Assembly: GCF_900292015.1 (NCBI RefSeq)
Contig: NZ_LR130759.1
Location: forward strand, 2,604,001 to 2,668,000
Length of the DNA: 64,000 bases
Direction of reading: 5' to 3'
Origin: Mycobacterium basiliense
GTDB lineage: Bacteria; Actinomycetota; Actinomycetes; Mycobacteriales; Mycobacteriaceae
In this document: positions 9,108-17,898 of the stretch, one piece after another
Position numbering within the stretch: the first letter of the stretch is position 1
How the letters are laid out: each line of letters starts with the position of its first letter
Made by a program: the position numbers and the translations under genes
The notes under the pieces: generated by a model
Seen by the model: the letters and a program-made list of their open reading frames with translations, nothing else
Databases searched by the model: none
What the model was told of the DNA's origin: nothing

Positions 9108-10958
9108 TCAGCCGTGTGCACCCGACACGCCGTCGCTACCGGCATTGCCGTTGCTGCCGCGGGCACCGGGGGTCCCGTTTCCCGATTCACCGACGGTACC
9201 GCCTTCACCGCCCTCGCCGAACGCGCCGCCGGCGCCTCCCGCTCCGCCGGCTCCACCACTACCGGCCGAGCCGGCTGGGCCGGTGCCCCCGACTAATCCT
9301 CCGCGACCGCCCGTCCCGGCCTTGGCGCCGGCAGCTCCGCCGGCGCCGCCGTTGGCGCCATCGCCGCCGTTGCCGCCGTGACCGCCATCGCCTGCGACCG
9401 ACGAGTTGTCATTCGTTGAGATCCCGCCGCCGATCCCCCCGGTCCCACCGGCGCCGCCGGCACCGCCGACACCGCCAACACCGCCGGCGCCGGAGTTGCC
9501 CCCGGCGCCGCCGGTACCGAAGAGCAACCCGGCGGCGCCGCCGTTACCGCCGTCGCCGCCGCGGCCGCCCATGCCGCCAACGCCGGTGGAGGCGCCGCCG
9601 TCGCCGCCACCGCCGCCGAGTTGCCCGGTGGCTTTGCCATCGCTGATCGCGAAGCCCGCGTGACCACCATTGCCGCCGTCACCGCCCCCGGCGCCGGCAC
9701 CTCCGGCACCGCCGATGCCACCAACACCACCGGCGCCGCCATTGCCGAAGAGCAGCCCACCATTGCCGCCTTGACCGCCGCTGCCCCCCGCCGATCCGTC
9801 ACCACCGGGTACGGTGGTGCCAAAGCCGGCGCCGCCCTTGCCCCCAGTACCCCCGGTTGCTTGCCCGCCGACCGAGACGCCATCACCGCCGAAACCGCCA
9901 TTGCCGCCGCTACCCCCGGGAGCCAGCGCATCGCCACCGGCCCCTCCGGCGCCGCCCTCGCCGGTTGCCGCGACGCCCGAGGCGACCCCGTCGCCGGCGT
10001 CTCCACCGATACCGCCATTGGCTCCCGCGCCGCCACCGCCTCCGTCGCCGCCGACGGCGCTGTTGGCGTTGGTGGATTGCGCGGTGCCGCCGTCTCCGCC
10101 GTGGCCACCATTTTGTGTGGGATTGCCGGTTCCGCCGGTGTCACCTGCCGGGGCGGCTAACGGGTTTGCAAGCGGGTCGGAAGTTGTGTCCACATTCTGA
10201 CCGCTCTGCCCCGGGTTGGCGGTGTCGAAGACCAGAGGATTGGCCCCACCCGGGCCGGCCACACCGGTGCCGCCCTGACCGCCGGCGCCGCCCGAACCGA
10301 ACAGCACCGCGCTGCCGCCGGCACCGCCCGCGCCGCCGATGCCTCCGTTGAACCCGTGCACGCCGACCCCGCCATGGCCACCGGTGCCGCCGTTGCCGTA
10401 CAACAGTCCGCCCGTGCCGCCGGCACCGCCGTTTGCTGAATCGCCACCGGTCCCGCCGTTGCCGCCGTTGCCGAACAGCCCTGCGGCCCCGCCGTTGCCG
10501 CCCGTTTGGCTGGGATCTCCCGCGGCGCCGTTGCCGCCGTTGCCGAACAACAGCCCACCGTCGCGGCCGTCCTGCCCGGGGAATGCGCCATCGGCGCCGT
10601 TGCCGATCAGCGGACGACCGATGAGGGCCTGGGTGGGTGCATTGATGAGTTCGAGCAGTGGTTGCAACGGTGACGCGTTGGCGGCCTCCGCGGCGCTGTA
10701 GGTGTGAGCACCGCCGGCTAAGACACGCACGAATCGGTCATGAAACTCTGAAATTTGGGCACTCAGCGTTTGATATTGCTGCGCGTGGCTGCCGAACAGC
10801 GCGGCCACCGCGGCCGACACCTCATCGGCGGCAGCGGCCGCCAGCGCGGTGGTCGGGACGGACGCGGCCGCGTTGGCGACGTTGATCGTCGAACCGATGC
10901 CGGCCAAATCGGTTGCTGCCGCCGCCACCAGTTCGGGTGTCGCGATCACGAACGGCAT
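9108..10958 (-). CDS. PE_PGRS family protein 1
   Basis: A 616-aa PE_PGRS protein. Residues about 1-95 form the PE domain ([24 protein letters not shown] and the later YxxxE-type region), which in the family serves as a type VII (ESX-5) secretion and surface-targeting module. The linker [10 protein letters not shown] is followed by glycine/alanine-rich GGxGGx repeats to the C-terminus. The acidic spacer with [19 protein letters not shown] around the middle is not repetitive. It is transcribed convergently with tyrS. The role of the repeats is unknown; calcium binding and immune modulation have been reported for other family members. Confidence 0.92.
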   Translation of the reverse strand: MPFVIATPELVAAAATDLAGIGSTINVANAAASVPTTALAAAAADEVSAAVAALFGSHAQQYQTLSAQISEFHDRFVRVLAGGAHTYSAAEAANASPLQPLLELINAPTQALIGRPLIGNGADGAFPGQDGRDGGLLFGNGGNGAAGDPSQTGGNGGAAGLFGNGGNGGTGGDSANGGAGGTGGLLYGNGGTGGHGGVGVHGFNGGIGGAGGAGGSAVLFGSGGAGGQGGTGVAGPGGANPLVFDTANPGQSGQNVDTTSDPLANPLAAPAGDTGGTGNPTQNGGHGGDGGTAQSTNANSAVGGDGGGGGAGANGGIGGDAGDGVASGVAATGEGGAGGAGGDALAPGGSGGNGGFGGDGVSVGGQATGGTGGKGGAGFGTTVPGGDGSAGGSGGQGGNGGLLFGNGGAGGVGGIGGAGGAGAGGGDGGNGGHAGFAISDGKATGQLGGGGGDGGASTGVGGMGGRGGDGGNGGAAGLLFGTGGAGGNSGAGGVGGVGGAGGAGGTGGIGGGISTNDNSSVAGDGGHGGNGGDGANGGAGGAAGAKAGTGGRGGLVGGTGPAGSAGSGGAGGAGGAGGAFGEGGEGGTVGESGNGTPGARGSNGNAGSDGVSGAHG

Positions 10959-11534
10959 CTGCTGCTCCCATCACTTGTTGACTTGTGCCGGCCCGTGGGC
11001 CGCCGGAATGGTCACTGGCGCCAGTTTGGATGGGCGCGGTCGCACGCCGCCACTGACGTCGACGTTGTGGCCAAACGCGTTCTTGTGCTTGTGGTTCACA
11101 GGTATGACCGTGACGACGAGGTATGGCGTCGTGCCGTCTCGGCGGCCGCGCACGCGGTGTCGGGTCGTCGTCCGACGGTGCGCTGGAAATGGTCGGGATC
11201 GGAGGCTTTCGCATCATTTGTTGGCCGTCGCATTGTCCTGTGTGCATTAAATTGGACACTCGGCAACGCTACTCGGGGAAATAGCAGAATGTAGCGAATG
11301 AGAAAAAACAATATTCATACCTTGATGATTATTGGGGTGGCCGACGAAATTCACCCAGGTCGGAATAACGATTGAGCTACTGTGCGTGTTGGCGCTGCCG
11401 GGCGGCGGCGTATGAAGTCAATTCAGCGCGCCGGTTTCAGGCAAATTTGTACCCCGCAGCCTACCGGGGCGACATTAAGAATCGGGACGAATGAGCGTGT
11501 TCGAAGTAGCGCCCGGCGGGTAGCCACCAGCGCT
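10959..11534. other. 576-bp intergenic region between two PE_PGRS genes
   Basis: This AT-richer stretch lies upstream of PE_PGRS 1 and downstream of PE_PGRS 2. It holds no frame with family resemblance. The part next to 10958 should carry the PE_PGRS 1 promoter and leader, with an AT-rich segment near 11240-11370. I found no convincing operator or RNA gene. Confidence 0.5.
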
Positions 11535-13508
<1,974 letters not shown>

Positions 13509-13737
13509 GCTTTAACTCCCATCAATTCGCAACCGGGTGAAATATCGACGTACGCAATTGCGCAGTAAGTGTCGGGCGAAGGAATCAATACTATAGTTGC
13601 GACCGGAATTTATCAGGATTTTGCAGTCGTGGCATCCGCAAGTAATGAGTCTGATGCGGCGTCGGGTCGGCAACTAGGACCGCCAGCAACGCAATAGTCT
13701 TCAGTATGTCGTGCTATAAACGCGCGTGACGAGGTGG

Positions 13738-15186
13738 CTAGGCGGGGCCCAGGGTGCCGACTTCGAATGCCGGCAACCGGTCGTCGGCGGCCGCCACCGC
13801 GAACAGGGTGGCGGCGTTGTAGAAGGCGTCCTCGGTCATCAGGCCCCGCTGGGCTAGTTCAATGCGGTTCACCTCGGTGCCCCAACGCCTGCCGAACAGG
13901 ACCTTCAGCTGGTTGGGATCTGGCCGGCTCAGGTTCAAATGTGGTTTTTGGCTGGCTAATTCGTCTCGGCGAGCCAAAGCGCGCGCGGCCTCGTTACGCC
14001 AGCTGGGAAAGCGGGCGTCGGCACGCAACAGGTTGAGAAAGTGCTCGATTGCCGGCAGCGAGCGAGCAAAAAAGAGCGTGCGGGTGGTCAACCGGGCCGA
14101 CACCGCAATCGGATCGTCGCTGAGGGCCGCATTCTCTTCGGCGGTCAGCCATTGGGCCCGGACCTGAGCGGGAAAGCCCGACTCGTCGATGATGCCGATG
14201 GTCACCGCGTAGCGGTGGGCGACTGTCTCCAGCGCGCGTCGATAGCTTTCGGCCGCGACCTCCGCGGCGGCCTTGGCGGCCCGGTCAGCAACGTCGCCGT
14301 CGTCGTTGGGGTGGGTGAAGGTCCAGTGCCAGGCAGCGACCTGCTCCAGCGCGGGCAGATACGCCCACCGATCGGTCGCGCTCACACTCAGCAATGAAAG
14401 TACGTCGAGGTCGATGACCTCGACGGCGGATCCGCTGCCGCTCTCGTGGACCACGGAGACCGGTGTGGGCGGCGCCCAACGCTGCCGCCAGCGCTCCGAC
14501 CATATGGTCGGGGGCGGGCCGGGTCGTCTCGCGCCCCCGCCTTGACAAGCGAGGACCTCCCGCAGCGCGAGCACCGCGTCGGCATGTTTGATGTCGACCC
14601 GCAGCGACCTCAGCTGTTTTGCCAGGCCACGACTGTTAGGTGCGTCGACCGCATCGAGCAGACGGTTCCAATTGCGTTGGGTAAACGTTGTGCTGCGGGC
14701 GGCTTCGATGAGCCGATCGGCCAGGGGCGCTGACAACACACCGGATTGGACACCACGCTGCACGGTTTGACGAATATTCACCAGCGCGTCGACAAAGACG
14801 GGATAGCCATCCTCGGGGGCGCCGTGCACCATTCCCACCTCGTCGTCGGCCTCCAACGCCCCGTCGAGGTACGCCGTGAAGACCCAGCCGTACCCCTGCA
14901 TGCCGAAGGGATGCAGCTCCGCGGCGCGCAATGCTCCCATGCTGGATGATCCGACGACTCGGATGCCATCGGCGATCAAGGTCAGCAGTTCCTTGTGCCG
15001 CACTGATGCCTGCTGAAAGAAAAGCCCGTCGACGACGAGCAACGTGTCGCCCGGCCGCAATCCATATCGGAGGGCGTCGCCGAACGCTATCGGTGGCACT
15101 ACCTCAGCATTGGGGGCTATGGCATGGATATCGTCGGAGCTGATCGTTGGCCCTGCGGTAACGACAAGCCGTCCACGAGAACTCAT
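13738..15186 (-). CDS. TfuA-like protein, partner of YcaO
   Basis: A 482-aa protein whose first roughly 190 residues match the TfuA family: the PPIAFGDALRYG segment, DTLLVVDGLFFQQASVRHKELL, the strongly conserved SSSMGALRAAELHPFGM and DDEVGMVHG. TfuA proteins assist YcaO enzymes, notably in peptide thioamidation (thioviridamide-type clusters and McrA glycine thioamidation). The C-terminal 290 residues are helical with no family I recognise and may bind substrate. Start ATG at 15186 overlaps the ycaO stop as ATGA, showing translational coupling; the longer open frame to 15288 runs into ycaO. It is the last gene of the minus-strand locus. Thioamide chemistry is inference. Confidence 0.85.
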   Translation of the reverse strand: MSSRGRLVVTAGPTISSDDIHAIAPNAEVVPPIAFGDALRYGLRPGDTLLVVDGLFFQQASVRHKELLTLIADGIRVVGSSSMGALRAAELHPFGMQGYGWVFTAYLDGALEADDEVGMVHGAPEDGYPVFVDALVNIRQTVQRGVQSGVLSAPLADRLIEAARSTTFTQRNWNRLLDAVDAPNSRGLAKQLRSLRVDIKHADAVLALREVLACQGGGARRPGPPPTIWSERWRQRWAPPTPVSVVHESGSGSAVEVIDLDVLSLLSVSATDRWAYLPALEQVAAWHWTFTHPNDDGDVADRAAKAAAEVAAESYRRALETVAHRYAVTIGIIDESGFPAQVRAQWLTAEENAALSDDPIAVSARLTTRTLFFARSLPAIEHFLNLLRADARFPSWRNEAARALARRDELASQKPHLNLSRPDPNQLKVLFGRRWGTEVNRIELAQRGLMTEDAFYNAATLFAVAAADDRLPAFEVGTLGPA

Positions 15187-16445
15187 TGGTGCTCCTGTAG
15201 CGGGGTCCGCATCGGCGACGCAACCGAAGCCGATACGCGGGGGGCGATGACCTTCACCACGGGAACGCAGGCGTCGGCGAAGTCGCACACCACCGCCAGC
15301 GGCTCAATACCGGACCGGTCGGTCACCGCGGTTGTCGCCGAGGCCAGCAGCGCGGCTAGCGAGTCGGTGCACTCGACATGCCACGGCGTAGGTTCAGCGG
15401 TGGTCAACGACTGCATCGAGCGGCGAGCGGGAGCGTAGGTGTGCACGCGGGCAAATCTGTGGTAGATCGCCGAAGGCAGGTCTTCACGCGCTCCGCTGAT
15501 AGCGGTCAGGCGGGATTGCGCGGCCTCGGTGATTGCTCGTGACAGAGCCACATTCGGGTCGTGGTGTAGTCCGCTTCCGCTGAACGGGACCTGCATCATC
15601 GGGGAGGTCAATTCGGCGGCAAAGCAGTAGAAGCCATCCCAGGTGTCAATGCGGGCGACCTGAATCTCGTTGCCGGTCCGGTGAATCATTTCCACCAGCT
15701 CGGCGCTGTCCGACTGAACAATGTCGTCGAGAGGGACCTCGAACAGGGTCGATCCCGGCTCGGCGGCGGCCATGCCGTGGCGCTCCATGATTTCGTAGAG
15801 CGCATGCAATGTGGCTTCGTGGTAGCTGTTGCCCGAGGCCAGCCCCGTGGTGTCCATGCCGAACAGGGGTGGCCCCCAAGAGTCGATGACGGCCACATTG
15901 ACAACGGTGGCCAGCCACGGCACCAAGGTGCGCCGGCCGGTGAGCAACGTCGTCGCGATCATCCAGTCGAGCTTCGCCCCGGCGTGGTACAAGCTGCCGG
16001 CCGGGCGGTTGAGGTCGGCCGGGTCGTAGGTCAGGACGTCCGCAAGGTCTCTTGCGGCCATCGAATGTATGTCCGGAACGATGTTCTCAGCGTGCCAGTT
16101 TTCTAGGGATTCCATCACCGCTGAGACCTGCGCGGCGCGGTAGGTGGTTGCCTTGCCCTGACTGACCGACAAGGTCAATGAGGCCGGCCGCACGGCCTGT
16201 ACGGTCGGAATTCCGAGGTCGTCTAACCAGGTCAGGTCGGCGACGCGGGTAATACCCGCCGGTTCCAGGAGGGGTTCGACCGCCTGCCAGGTCTGGTCGG
16301 GAGAGATGATGCGGTGCGTCCCGGCGCGGTGCCCGATGGTGGTGGGATCGGCGTGACCCAATACACGTGCGGGCCAATGCGACCAATCGGGACCGACCAG
16401 CGACTTCGTTGGTTGCTGAATGCCGAGGTTCGGCCGTTCCGACAT
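15183..16445 (-). CDS. YcaO-domain protein (ATP-dependent backbone-modifying enzyme)
   Basis: A 420-aa YcaO protein. The three ATP/Mg-binding motifs of the family are in order: SAVMESLENWHAE (residues 108-120), SYHEATLHALYEIMERH (207-223) and RAITEAAQSRLTAISGARED (303-322). YcaO enzymes phosphorylate a peptide backbone amide to allow azoline, amidine or thioamide formation. There is no proline-rich C-terminus and no adjacent E1-like or dehydrogenase partner, which argues against azole formation; the overlapping tfuA argues for thioamidation. The start is ATG at 16445 with only a weak ribosome binding site, and a hairpin plus U-run lies 59-124 nt upstream. That suggests expression is reduced relative to the short ORFs before it. 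Confidence 0.88.
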   Translation of the reverse strand: MSERPNLGIQQPTKSLVGPDWSHWPARVLGHADPTTIGHRAGTHRIISPDQTWQAVEPLLEPAGITRVADLTWLDDLGIPTVQAVRPASLTLSVSQGKATTYRAAQVSAVMESLENWHAENIVPDIHSMAARDLADVLTYDPADLNRPAGSLYHAGAKLDWMIATTLLTGRRTLVPWLATVVNVAVIDSWGPPLFGMDTTGLASGNSYHEATLHALYEIMERHGMAAAEPGSTLFEVPLDDIVQSDSAELVEMIHRTGNEIQVARIDTWDGFYCFAAELTSPMMQVPFSGSGLHHDPNVALSRAITEAAQSRLTAISGAREDLPSAIYHRFARVHTYAPARRSMQSLTTAEPTPWHVECTDSLAALLASATTAVTDRSGIEPLAVVCDFADACVPVVKVIAPRVSASVASPMRTPLQEHQ

Positions 16446-16516
16446 GGCTTTACGTTAGTCAGTCGGAGTCCGCTGGAAGCAGTAACAGCGGCGAAAACAG
16501 GCCGGAAGAAAAAGAT

Positions 16517-16569
16517 CCAGCGGGATCTCATCGCGAGGGGGAGGGGGGGCGGCGATGAGACCCCGCTGG
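16517..16569 (-). terminator. Hairpin A: attenuator or terminator before ycaO
   Basis: Arms 16517-16534 and 16552-16569 pair over 18 positions around a 17-nt loop. In the minus-strand RNA the only imperfection is a U-G wobble. Immediately downstream in that sense (16516 to 16504) comes ATCTTTTTCTTCC, a U-rich run typical of intrinsic termination. It sits between the short-ORF array and ycaO, so partial read-through could set a high peptide-to-enzyme ratio. It is the only one of the four hairpins with a U-run. Confidence 0.7.
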
Positions 16570-16649
16570 CAGGGGTGGGATCAGTGAGTATTCAGTTGTG
16601 TGTACAGCGAAAGCTTTTTGCGGACGGGCCTCGACGTTCCGGTTAGGGG

Positions 16650-16707
16650 CCTTCGGCAGGGATCTCAAAACATGGGGGGTGGGAGGCGATGAGATCCCCG
16701 CCGAAGG
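16650..16707 (-). repeat. Hairpin B of the short-ORF array
   Basis: Arms 16650-16667 and 16690-16707 form an 18-bp stem with a 22-nt loop that is C-rich in the minus-strand sense. One position is mismatched as plus-strand RNA but is a G-U pair as minus-strand RNA. The hairpin begins directly after the stop of the decayed third peptide ORF. No U-run follows. Confidence 0.75.
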
Positions 16708-16782
16708 TCATGTGTCAATAGCTCGTTCGTGGTGTCGCAACGTCCTCGGTCTGCGCTGGCAGAACCGGAGTGCGCGGGACAG
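16708..16782 (-). pseudogene. Decayed third copy of the short peptide ORF
   Basis: A 24-codon frame opening with CTG instead of ATG/GTG and reading LSRALRFCQRRP at its start. At DNA level it aligns with the first peptide gene (TGTCC, CTCC, GTTCTGC blocks in the same spacing), so it appears to be a relic of the same family with several non-synonymous changes. It occupies the same slot between two hairpins as the intact copies. It could still be translated from CTG, but the loss of a standard start and of the MSY and LLF residues argues for decay. Confidence 0.45.
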
Positions 16783-16804
16783 GCTCTGTTTATTTATTGA
16801 AGGT

Positions 16805-16864
16805 CCTTCGGCGGGGATCCCAGAACTTGGGGGGGTGGGGGGCGATGAGATCCCCGCCGGAAGG
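16805..16864 (-). repeat. Hairpin C of the short-ORF array
   Basis: Arms 16805-16822 and 16846-16864 pair over 18 positions with one extra G bulged in the second arm and a 23-nt C-rich loop in the minus-strand sense. The single substitution is a U-G pair in minus-strand RNA and a mismatch in plus-strand RNA. It starts 21 nt after the stop of peptide 2. Confidence 0.75.
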
Positions 16865-16885
16865 GTCTAGGGCCGAGTGTCTATC

Positions 16886-16966
16886 TCACTCGGTGGTATC
16901 GATGCAGCTGAACACGGTAAACGAGTAAACGGTCTGGTTGTCGTCGAATAGCAGGTCGTATGACAC
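16886..16966 (-). CDS. Short peptide 2, candidate YcaO/TfuA substrate
   Basis: A 26-aa ORF with GTG start beginning MSYDLLF and ending IDTTE. It aligns with peptide 1 at MSY-acidic-LLF, at the TxYS block in the middle (TVYS here) and at the acidic C-terminus (D-x-x-E). Where the two agree in protein, the codons differ at silent positions (for example TCA/TCC and CTG/CTC), the pattern expected under selection on the peptide. It contains one Cys (FSCID). It lies between hairpins D and C and upstream of ycaO-tfuA in the same direction. Very short for a leader-plus-core precursor, so it may be modified with little or no leader, or be a substrate of another kind. Function is inferred. Confidence 0.6.
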   Translation of the reverse strand: MSYDLLFDDNQTVYSFTVFSCIDTTE

Positions 16967-16990
16967 GAGTTCGGCTTTCTGGTTGGGGGT

Positions 16991-17048
16991 CCTTCGGCGG
17001 GGATCTCAGAACTTGGGGGGTGGGAGGTGATGAGACCCCCGCCGAAGG
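16991..17048 (-). repeat. Hairpin D of the short-ORF array
   Basis: Arms 16991-17008 and 17031-17048 form an 18-bp stem with a 22-nt loop. As in the other three copies the single substitution is a U-G wobble only in the minus-strand transcript. It follows peptide 1 by 19 nt and precedes peptide 2. The loop is a G-run on the plus strand and C-rich in the presumed transcript. Confidence 0.75.
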
Positions 17049-17067
17049 TCTAACAGTGAGCTTTAGT

Positions 17068-17145
17068 TCACTCGGGGTCGCCGACGTGGAACGCCGGAGC
17101 GGAGTAGGTGGCCTCGGTCTCGCAGAACAGGAGCTCGTAGGACAT
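17068..17145 (-). CDS. Short peptide 1, candidate YcaO/TfuA substrate
   Basis: A 25-aa ORF with ATG start, beginning MSYELLF, continuing through ATYSAPAF and ending GDPE. GAGG lies about eight bases before the start. It is the first and best-conserved unit of a peptide array leading to ycaO-tfuA on the same strand. The open frame extends upstream to 17316 (82 aa), but similarity to peptide 2 starts exactly at the MSY residues, so the short form is preferred. It has one cysteine and no recognisable leader. The homology between units and their position are seen; the role as a modified-peptide precursor is inferred. Confidence 0.62.
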   Translation of the reverse strand: MSYELLFCETEATYSAPAFHVGDPE

Positions 17146-17294
17146 GTTGCGAACCTCACTTCGTAACGCTCGGTGCGAATTTGGTTTTCCATTTCCGCTT
17201 CGAGACCAATTCTTGGGGGTATCCCGATCCGCCGGTATCCCACGACCAGTTGATTGCAAGGGGAAATCCCGTTCCTCCAACGGTGTGACAGCCC

Positions 17295-17316
17295 ATGTCC
17301 CCCAATCGGGGGACAT
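17295..17316. promoter_or_regulatory. Palindrome in the divergent intergenic region, candidate operator
   Basis: A 9-bp inverted repeat (ATGTCCCCC / GGGGGACAT) separated by AATC. It lies about 150 bp upstream of both peptide 1 (minus strand) and the DUF732-like gene (plus strand), in the 17146-17446 region that holds no other gene. A nearly identical palindrome occurs at 48743-48766. The binding protein is unknown; a dimeric regulator would fit. Confidence 0.5.
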
Positions 17317-17446
17317 ACCGCCCGGGCCCTAGTGCCGGTCGCCCGCGCAGCTACTCCCGAAACGCGTTAGTGGGCAAAGTTTTATCGTCTCGTGTTGTCA
17401 ATGTGACTGTTGTTGAGCACTGTAGTCACGGTGCACCAAGTGGCAT

Positions 17447-17866
17447 GTGTTCAATAAGTGGCAGATGAGAAATGAGATGACGGCACAGTCGGACGGTGAG
17501 ATGCGGACGCGGCGTTCGGGCGGTGCAGCCGCAACCCTGCGGCTTCTGGCGTTGACCGCCGGCGTGTTTGGTGTGTCGGCGACCATGGCTGCTCCCATTC
17601 ACGCTGACATGATGGGCAACGCGTTCTTGACGGCCCTCAACAACGCCGGCATCGCATACGGCCAGCCGGCGGCGGCAATGGCGATGGGCAGGTCGGTCTG
17701 CCCAATGGCCGTGGAGCCGGGCGGGACATTCGAATCGGTCGTCTCAACGATGGCGGATTACAACGGCATGCGCCGCGATACGGCGGCCGCGTTTACTATC
17801 GTTGCGATAGCGACCTACTGCCCGGCGATCATTTGGCCGCTCCTGCCCGACCGGCTACAGGCGTAG
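17447..17866 (+). CDS. Secreted DUF732-like protein
   Basis: A small exported protein of unknown function. After a short basic stretch (RTRRSGG) there is a hydrophobic signal segment, LRLLALTAGVFGVSATMAAP, with likely cleavage after PIHA. The mature part FLTALNNAGIAYGQPAAAMAMGRSVCPM matches the mycobacterial DUF732 pattern (small helical, two conserved cysteines, the second in ATYCPAI). Starts at 17447, 17465 or 17477 are all in frame; the shortest still keeps the whole signal peptide. It diverges from the peptide array across the palindrome-bearing spacer and converges with PE_PGRS 3. A link to the peptide locus is possible but unproven. Confidence 0.7.
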   Translation: MFNKWQMRNEMTAQSDGEMRTRRSGGAAATLRLLALTAGVFGVSATMAAPIHADMMGNAFLTALNNAGIAYGQPAAAMAMGRSVCPMAVEPGGTFESVVSTMADYNGMRRDTAAAFTIVAIATYCPAIIWPLLPDRLQA

Positions 17867-17898
17867 AGAGCCTTGAAGCGTGGCATCGCTCAGCCGGA

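Noticed and set aside
9160-10700. Long proline- and arginine-rich plus-strand frames opposite the PE_PGRS genes
   Set aside because: They are the complement of GGxGGx codons and occur wherever PGRS DNA is; no start context, domain or independent conservation is visible.
16571-16649. Fourth peptide ORF between hairpins A and B
   Set aside because: The 80-bp spacer has a stop in a suitable place but no start and no convincing similarity to the MSY-LLF family; at best a remnant.
16517-17048. CRISPR-like or VNTR reading of the repeated units
   Set aside because: Units are long inverted repeats separated by related short ORFs of 80, 97 and 126 nt, not direct repeats with unique spacers, and no cas genes are present.
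16598-17166. Plus-strand frames running through the hairpin array
   Set aside because: They merely read through the hairpin repeats (repeated VGGDE-type segments), and the wobble pattern indicates the functional transcript is the minus strand.
17068-17316. 82-aa version of peptide 1 starting upstream
   Set aside because: Similarity to peptide 2 begins exactly at the internal MSY, and the upstream 57 residues have no counterpart before peptide 2.
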